DNA of 64,000 nucleotides from Lysobacterales bacterium (GTDB lineage Bacteria; Pseudomonadota; Gammaproteobacteria; Xanthomonadales; Xanthomonadaceae). A program made the position numbers and the translations under genes. Where the stretch lies: assembly GCA_017302135.1 (NCBI GenBank), contig JAFLDZ010000002.1, positions 1 through 64,000 of the forward strand, in the 5' to 3' direction. Numbering within the stretch: the first letter of the stretch is position 1; the number at the start of each line of letters is the position of its first letter. This document shows positions 16,801 to 25,800 of this stretch, piece by piece. Under the pieces are notes generated by a model. The model did no database searches. It was not told the origin of the DNA and saw only the letters and a list, made by a program, of their open reading frames with translations.

Positions 16801-19800
16801 CCCGCTGTTCTTCAGTATGTCGCCGCTGGAAGCGGAACGAATCGATCCGCAGGAACGTCTGTTCCTGCAGCATGCGTGGATGGCGATCGAGGACGCCGGC
16901 TACTCGCGCGCAAGCCTGCGCGGCACCGACGTGGCCTCCAGCGATGTCGGCGTGTACGTCGGCATGATGTACAGCGAGTATCAGCTGTTCGGCGCCGAGG
17001 CGAGTCTGCGCGGCCAGCGGATGGGATTGGCCGGCAGTTTCGCGAGCATCGCCAACCGGGTGTCGTACGCGCTGGACCTGCATGGTCCGAGCATGACCCT
17101 GGACACGATGTGTTCGTCGTCGCTGACCGCGATCCACCTCGCCTGCCAGGACCTCCGGCTCGGACGCACGCGTCTGGCGATCGCCGGCGGCGTGAACGTG
17201 ACCATCCATCCGAACAAGTATCTGGTGCTGAGCTCGGGCCAGTTCATTTCGAGCGACGGCCATTGCCAGAGCTTCGGCGAGGGCGGCGACGGTTACATCC
17301 CCGGCGAAGGCGTCGGCGCGGTGGTGCTGAAGCGCTTGTCGGAGGCGCAGCGCGATGGCGACCACATCTACGGGATCATCCGCGGCAGCGCCTTGAGTCA
17401 CGGCGGTCGCACCAACGGCTATACGGTGCCGAACCCGCAGTCGCAGGCGAGCGCGATCGGCCAGGCGCTGGACGAAGCGCGGATCGACGCGCGCCGGATC
17501 AGCTACATCGAAGCGCACGGCACGGGTACGAAGCTGGGCGATCCGATCGAGATCGCGGCGTTGAACAAGGCGTTCGGCCGCACGACCCAGGACCGCCAGT
17601 TCTGTCTGATCGGTTCCGCGAAGTCGAACATCGGCCACTGCGAAGCGGCGGCGGGAATCGCGGGACTGACCAAGGTGCTGCTGCAGATGCAGCATCGTCA
17701 GGTGGTGCCGTCGCTGCACTCGGCGCAGCTGAACCCGCACATCGATTTTGCGAACAGTCCGTTCACGGTGAACCAGACGCTGACCGATTGGGTGGCGCCG
17801 GTGGTGGACGGTCGTCGTGCGCCGCGGATCGCAGGTCTGTCGTCGTTCGGTGCGGGCGGTTCGAACGCGCACATGATCGTGGAGGAGTACGAGGCGCCGG
17901 TGTCGGTGGCGTGGTCGGGCCCTGCGATCGTGGTGCTGTCGGCGCGGACGGTGGCGCAGCTGAAGCAGCAGGCGCAGGGGCTGGTGGACTTCATCGCGGC
18001 GGCGCCGTCGCCGGTGGATCTGGGCTCGCTGGCGTACACGCTGCAGATCGGTCGCGAGGCGATGGAGGAGCGTCTGGGCCTGGTGGTGGAGAGCGTCGAT
18101 CAGCTGGTGGAGACGCTGCAGGCGTACCTGCGCGACGAAGGCGAGGTCGAGGATCTGTATCTGGGTCAGGTGAACCGCTACAAGGAATTGTTGACGCTGT
18201 TCAGCACCGATGCGGACCTGCAGCAGGCGGTGGATCGCTGGCTGTCGGGCCGGAAGTACGGGAAGGTGGTGGAGTTGTGGGTGAAGGGCCTGGAGGTGCG
18301 CTGGTCGCATCTGTACGACGGCGCGCTGCCGCGGCGGATGAGTCTGCCGACGTACCCCTTCGCGAAGGAGCGTTACTGGGTCGATGCCGGGACCGGCCCG
18401 GTCGTCGCGGCGACCGCCGGCGCAGCGCAGTTGCATCCGCTGCTGCACGCGAACATCTCCGATTTTTCCGAGCAACGTTACAGCGTCACGTTCAGCGGCG
18501 ATGAGCCGTATCTTGCGGATCATCGCGTGAAGCTCGGCGATGCGGACGAACGCGTATTGCCTGCGGTCGCCTATCTTGAAATGGCGCGTGCAGCAGTGGA
18601 ACACGCGGTACCGGCGCTGTCGCGCAGTGCTGTCGTCGAATTGCGTCACAGCATCTGGGCGCAGCCGCTGGTGGTGCGAGGCGAAACGCCTGTAGCCATC
18701 GTTTTGTCCGCGACCGCGGACGGAGAGATCGAATACGACATCGTCAGCGGTGAGGAAGAACAGTGGGTCGAACACTGTCAAGGCCGTGCGCAGTATGTGC
18801 AGGGTGTCGTACAGGACAGGATCGACATCGCAAGCCTGACGTCCCAGATGGGTCTCGGCACCATGACAGCGGCCGACATCTATGCGGAATTTTCCGCGAT
18901 GGGGCTGACCTACGGTCCAGCCCATCAGGCGGTGAAGTGCGTATATCGTGGTGACAGGCAACTGCTCGCGCAGTTGGAATTGCCGTCCTGCGTCGGTGCC
19001 GATGCGGCATCCTACGTCCTTCATCCGAGCCTGCTCGATGGCGCCCTGCAGGCGTCGATCGGTCTGATGACCGGAGCGAATCGGGCGCGCCTGCCATTCG
19101 CGGTCGATCTGGTGCGTGTCTTCGGCGGCTGCACGGCGCGCATGTTCGCATGGGTACGCTACGTGCAGGGCAGTGCGGCCGACGATGCGGTCGTGAAATT
19201 GGATATCGATGTCTGCGATGAACAAGGCATGGTCGTCGTGCAGATGCACGGATTCGCCACGCGCGTTCTCGAAGGCATGTCGTCGGCACGGACAGGCGAA
19301 GCTTCGGTCGGGATGTTGACGTCCGTCCCCGAATGGCGCGCCATCCTCACGGAAGAGCGCACGGACACCGCCTGGACTGAACGGCATGTGGTCCTGTGCG
19401 AGTTGCCGGGAGTTTCATCCGCCGAGTTGCAACGTCACGTGCATCATTGTCATTGCACGGTGACATCCAAGCCAGGCGACAAGAATCTGGCCGAACGGTA
19501 TGGCGAATACGCCTTGACCTGTTTCGACCGGATCAAATCCATACTGTCGAACAAGCCCAGCGGCGCGGTGCTGATGCAGGTCGCGATCGGCGATGCCCCC
19601 GAACAGTCGGTGTTCACCGGGCTTTCGGCACTGCTGAAATCGGCGGCATTGGAGAATCCGTTGTTCCGCGGCCAATTGGTCGTCAGCCAGGGCGATGTCT
19701 CCGCTTCGATGCTGGCTCAGCAGCTCGAACAGGCGCAGGGGCTCGCATCGGAAACGGTGATCCGTTTCGAGCGCGGCACGTCGCCCATGGGAATGCGCTG

Positions 19801-22800
19801 GCGGGAAAAGCACGACAACAGCGTTCCGGCAAGCGCATTCAAGGATCGCGGCGTCTACCTGATCACCGGTGGTTTGGGCGGCCTGGGTGCTTTGTTCGCA
19901 CAGGAGATATTGGCGCACTCGCATGAAGCCCACGTGATCCTGTCGGGACGCGGTGAGCTGACTGGCGAAAAGCGGCAGCGCTACGAGGCCTTGAGCGCGC
20001 ATGGCGCGGGGCGCCTCCACTACCGGATGTTGGATCTTTCCGAGCTTTCGCACGTCGAAGCATTGATCGCTTCGATCGTCCAGGAATACGGACATCTGGA
20101 TGGCATCCTGCACAGCGCGGGCATGATATCGGACGGTTTCATCCTGAAGAAGACCGCGATCGAATTCCGCGATGTACTCGCGCCGAAAGCGAAAGGCGCC
20201 TTGAATCTCGATCTGGCCAGCGCCAGCCTCGAGCTCGATCTTTTCGTCATGTTTTCTTCCATCGCCGGTGCGTTCGGGAATGTCGGACAGGCCGACTACG
20301 CGGCGGCGAACGGGTTTCTCGACGAGTTCGCGCAATACCGCAATCATCGCGTACGTGTGGGCGAACGGCACGGCCGAACGCTGTCGATCAATTGGCCCTT
20401 GTGGAAAGAGGGCGGCATGCAGCTGTCCGCGGCGCTGCAGGAGCAGATCGCCCGAACGACCGGGATGCACCCGCTTTCGACGGCGAATGGATTGCAGACG
20501 TTCTACCGGGGGCTTGCGCAAGACTGCGATCGAATCCTGGTGATGGAAGGCGATGTCGAAAAGCTCAGGACGACACTGGGCATGGTGAAGCCGGCGCCGA
20601 TTGCCTCGAAAGCCCCGTCGCTGCCTGTCAAGCAGGAAGCGATCGTCCGAGACGACATCGACAACATCGACGACCTGGTTCAGGACTATCTGCGGCAACA
20701 GTTCGCTGCACTGCTCAAGTTGCCGCCACACCGGATCGATGCGCATGCGCCGCTCGAAAACTACGGCATCGATTCTGTGCTCGCGATGCGATTGACGAAC
20801 CAGCTCGAGCAGACATTCGGATCGTTGTCCAAGACACTGTTCTTCGAATATCAGACGATCGCTGCGTTGGCGAAACATCTTTCGAAAACATTCCCGGACA
20901 TCATCCGTCGCGATATCGTGAAGGGCGAATCCGAGCAGCCGCGCCAGGAAGTGCGAGCGGTTGTCGCGCCACAGGGCGAACCGGTTGGACAGAAGCTCCA
21001 GTTCCGTCAACGCTTCGTCGAGGCATCGGCGCAAACCGAGCGTGCCGTCGCGATCGTCGGCTTGGGCGGACGATACCCGCTCGGCGACGATCTCGAAGGG
21101 TTCTGGGACAACCTGAAGAACGGACGCGACTGCATCACGGAAATTCCTGCAGAGCGCTGGGACCATGCGCTTTATTTCGACGCGGACCGCGACAAGGTCG
21201 GGAAAAGCTACAGCAAATGGGGCGGATTCATCTCCGATATCGACAAATTCGACCCGCTCTTTTTCAATATCGCTCCAAAAGAAGCAGAACTGCTCGATCC
21301 GCAGGAACGTTTGTTCCTCGAAACTGCCTGGCAGACCATAGAAGATGCCGGCTACAGCAAGCAAAGCCTCTCCGAAACCCGGACGGGCGTGTACGTCGGC
21401 GTCATGTGGGGCCAGTACGAACTGTATGGCGTCAACTCGCTTGCCGCAGGCCATGTCGGAGTTCCCAGCTCTTCGCAGGCCTCCATCGCCAATCGGGTTT
21501 CGTACTTTTTCAACCTGCATGGGCCGAGCATCGCGCTCGATACGATGTGTTCATCGTCGCTGACCGCCATTCACATGGCGTGCGAAGAGATTCGTCGTGG
21601 GAATATCGATGCGGCGATTGCCGGAGGCGTCAATGTTTCGGTGCATCCGCACAAATACCTGACGTTGAGCCAAGGCAAATTCGCCTCGAGCGACGGCCGG
21701 TGCCGCAGTTTCGGTGCAGGCGGCGATGGTTATGTGCCTGGCGAAGGCGTCGGTGCTGTGTTCTTGAAGCCGCTTGAGCATGCCTTGCGCGATGGCGATC
21801 ATATCTACGGCGTCGTGCGCTCCAGTGCGATCAATCATGGCGGCAAGACCAACGGATATACCGTACCGAATCCGAACGCACAGGCGGATCTGATCCTTGC
21901 CGCGCTCGAGCGAGCGCACATCGAACCGCAATCATTGAGCTATATCGAAGCGCACGGCACGGGGACATCGCTTGGAGATCCCATCGAGATCGCCGGGCTT
22001 TCCAAGGCGTTCAACGGTTATGGAGACCGCATCGAGCCGTGCGCGATCGGATCCGTGAAATCGAACATCGGCCATCTGGAATCTGCGGCCGGAATCGCCG
22101 CGATCACGAAAGTGTTGCTGCAGCTCAAGCACGACCAGATCGCGCCTTCGCTGCATGCGGAAAGCCTCAATCCGAACATCGACTTCGGCGACTCGAAATT
22201 CCATGTGCAAACCCGGCTCGGGCCATGGCCGAAACACGCGGACCAGCCCAGGCGCAGTGGCGTCAGTTCTTTTGGCGCGGGCGGTTCCAATGCCCATGTA
22301 ATCCTGGAGGAATACATCGATTCGCGTCCAAGGAGCGCCGTCGATTCCAATCGGCCAGAAGTCTTCGTTCTGTCCGCGCGCGACGAAAAGACCCTGGCAC
22401 GCCATGCGCAGCGGATCGCCGATTTCCTCGATCGCAACGTGTCGCTGTCGCCCCAGGATGTCGCTTACACGCTTCAGGTTGGACGTACGTCGATGGCCGC
22501 GCGATTGGCGATCATGGCGGTCGATCTGCCGGAACTGGTCGCGAGCCTCAGGCAGTGGATCGCTTCACGCGGCATCGCTACGAATGTATCGCCCAGTGAC
22601 AGCGAAGATCATGTCCTCTACGGCAACGCGAACGATATGCCGCAGTATGCGAACCGCCTGGTGGAAGGCAGTGCGGGCATGGCATTCATACGCGACCTTG
22701 CGTCGTCGTACGACGTATCGAAGCTGGCCAGGCTCTGGATCATGGGCACGGAGATCGATTGGTCCATGCTGCGCCGCAAGGAAGCGCCCAAACGCGTGTC

Positions 22801-25800
22801 CTTGCCGACGTATCCATTCAACAAACAGCGGTATTGGATCGACACGACCTCGGTTCAAACACTTCACCCGGTGCCGACCGTCGCAACCCAACCCGTAATC
22901 GTACCCGCATCCTTGCCACCGGCCGAGACTCCGCAGCGTATGAGCTACGGCGTACGTTGGCACGATGCACCAGTGACGATGAATTCCGCGCCATTGTCCA
23001 GCTCGCCGATACTGTTGCTCGACGATACCGACATGCTTTACAGCGGGCTCACCGATCACTTTGCACGAAGATCAGGCGAAGCGCAGATCATACGGATCAA
23101 ATACGCCGATGACTTCCGCGAAGCTGGTCCGACAGAATTCGAGGTTCGCGTCAACGAAGAAGAGGACTTCAGACGCGTGCTCGCATCCCTGCGGAACCGG
23201 GACTTACTGCCATCGCTGGTCTTGCTTCGTTGCCGGGGAGGGGATTCCCTCGACAGCATGCAGATTCCAGCGGAATCCTTGACCAGGGATGCGTTTCTCC
23301 TGCTGAACCTCGTCAAGGCGTTCATCGACGCCAAACATCCGGTGCGTGTGCTCTCCGTTTCCAATGCGGGCATTCTGGGTCCAGTACCTCAGCACTCAGC
23401 AATCGGTGCTTTCCTGAAAACGCTCGTCATGGAACAGCCGCGCTTCAGCGGAAAAACAGTCTGCATCGACGGCTATGAAGGTTGCGATCTATCCATCGCC
23501 GACGAAATGGCGATCCTGTTGAGTGAAATGCAGGATCCATCGTCCGTAGTCGAAGAGGTTCGGTATCGATTCGACGCTTCGACACGATTGCGCAGCCGTA
23601 GCGTCAAGAAGACTGTTCCCCTCGATATTTCATCCAAAGCCGTCCCTGGGCAAACGCTGTTGAAGCATCGCGGCGTATACCTGATCACCGGTGGTCTTGG
23701 TGGTTTGGGCATTCTGTTCGGTGAATACCTTGCCGAAAATTATGCCGCGAGACTTGTTCTGGTCGGACGGTCGGTCGCAACGGCGCAGCATGAGGAAAAA
23801 CTGGCAAGGCTGGGAAAGCATGGTTCGGAAGTGGTTTACATCGAAGGCGATGTCGCCTGCTTCGAGGATGCTGAACGCATCGTGCGTGAAACGAAAGCGC
23901 GATACGGCACGATCAATGGCGTCATACACGCAGCGGGCGTCACCCGGGATTCCTTCGTCCTGAATAAATCTCGCGAGCAGATGCAGGCCGTTTTCGATCC
24001 CAAGGTCCTTGGTGCGGTTCACCTCGATCGGGCGACAGCTGCAGAGGACATCGATGTCTTCGCCATGTTCTCGTCGATTGCGGGCGTGACCGGGAACGTG
24101 GGGCAGTGCGACTACTCCTATGCCAATCAATTCCTCGATGCCTTCGCGGAAATCCGCGAGCGGCGCCGCGCAATCGGCCTGCGTAAAGGACGAACGGTAT
24201 CGATCGACTGGCCACTATGGAAAGATGGTGGCATGCACGTTTCAACGGAAAATGCGGCGCTTATGCTGGCGAAGACGGGCATGCTGCCTCTGCCTGTCGA
24301 TCACGGCATGCAGTATTTCGAGCAGTTGCTTCGAACGGATGCGGTGCAGGGCATCGCCGTCTTTGGGCTGCCCAGCCAGATCAGCCGGTACATCGACAAT
24401 TCGAGCCGAACGGCGCCTGTCCAGAATCCTGTCGCAGCGGTCGACTCTGGATCGACTGCGGACTTGCTCGGCAAGACCGTGGAATACCTCAAGGTCATGA
24501 TCGGAGAAGAAATCAAGTTCGACCCCGAAAGCATCGATACGCGCGAGCGGCTGGAATCCTTCGGCCTGGATTCTGTCGTGATCAGCAAGCTCAACGCCAG
24601 GCTTGAACACGATCTGGGCGATCTGCCGAAGACGTTGCTTTACGAGCATGAAACCGTCGAAGAGGTCGCGTCATTCCTGTCTCGTCATGCCCGGTCCGGT
24701 TTGCTGAGGAAATTCGGCGAATCCTCGCCTGCATCGGAATCCACCGTCGAATCCATCGCTGAATCCACCGATGCGTCGCCGCACGATGGTGATTTTGGGT
24801 TGGTTGCGGAGCCATCGCCTGCCGCGTCATCGCCGTTTCCGGCAGAAAGAAATCTCCCGCAGAAGATCGCGATCATCGGCGTGCATGCCAATCATGCGAA
24901 AGCCAGCAACATGGCGGAGCTCTGGCAGTATCTGCGAGAAGGTACTGATGTGACGGAAATCGTACCTGTCGATCGCTGGAACGCCGATGAGTACTATGAT
25001 CCGGATCCCGCTGCTGCGATCAACGGCAAAATCTACTGCCGTTCTGGCGGCTTTGTCGACAATGTGGACAAGTTCGACTCGGCGTTCTTCAAGATTCCCA
25101 AGGATGAAGCCAACGTCATGGATCCGCAGGAGCGACTCTTCCTGCAGTCGGTATGGAGTTCGCTGGAAGATGCTGGCTACACCCGCGAGAGCCTCAAGGC
25201 AAAGCATCCAAAGGGGAAGAGCACGGATGTCGGTGTCTTCGTCGGCGTGACGACGAATTCGTATCAACTTCTGATGGATGAAGCCCAGCGTCAAGGCAAC
25301 ATGCTGATGCCCAGCGCCATGCCTTGGTCCATTGCCAATCGCATTTCGTACTTTTTCGACTTCAAAGGCCCCAGTCTGCCGATCGACACGGCATGTTCAT
25401 CGTCGCTGGTCGCCGTACACATGGCTTGCGAAAGCCTGCGTCGCGGCGAGTGCCAGGTGGCGGTGGCGGGCGGCGTCAATCTGTATCTGCATCCATCCAA
25501 ATATTTGTCGCTCTGCCAGCGAGGCATGCTTGCGGTGGGCGGTAAAACACGAAGTTACGGTGCCGGAGACGATGGTTTCGTGCCCGGCGAAGGCGTGGGC
25601 AGTTTCATACTGAAGCCGCTAGATAACGCAGTTGCCGACAATGATCGAATTTACGGCGTGATCGTCGGTAGCGCATACGATCACAGCGGCCGATCCAATG
25701 GCTACTCGGCTCCGAACCCGAACTCCCAGGCGGAATTGATCGACCGGACTTTCAGGGAAGCAAAGATCAGTCCTGAATCGATCGGCTGCGTGGAAGGGCA

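Noticed and set aside
13550..19387. A 1,945-codon minus-strand ORF, and similar long antisense ORFs at 192-2,987 and 8,883-13,055
   Set aside because: They lie opposite clear PKS domains. Their translations are rich in Arg, His and Gln with no domains, as expected from strongly biased GC-rich codons on the other strand.
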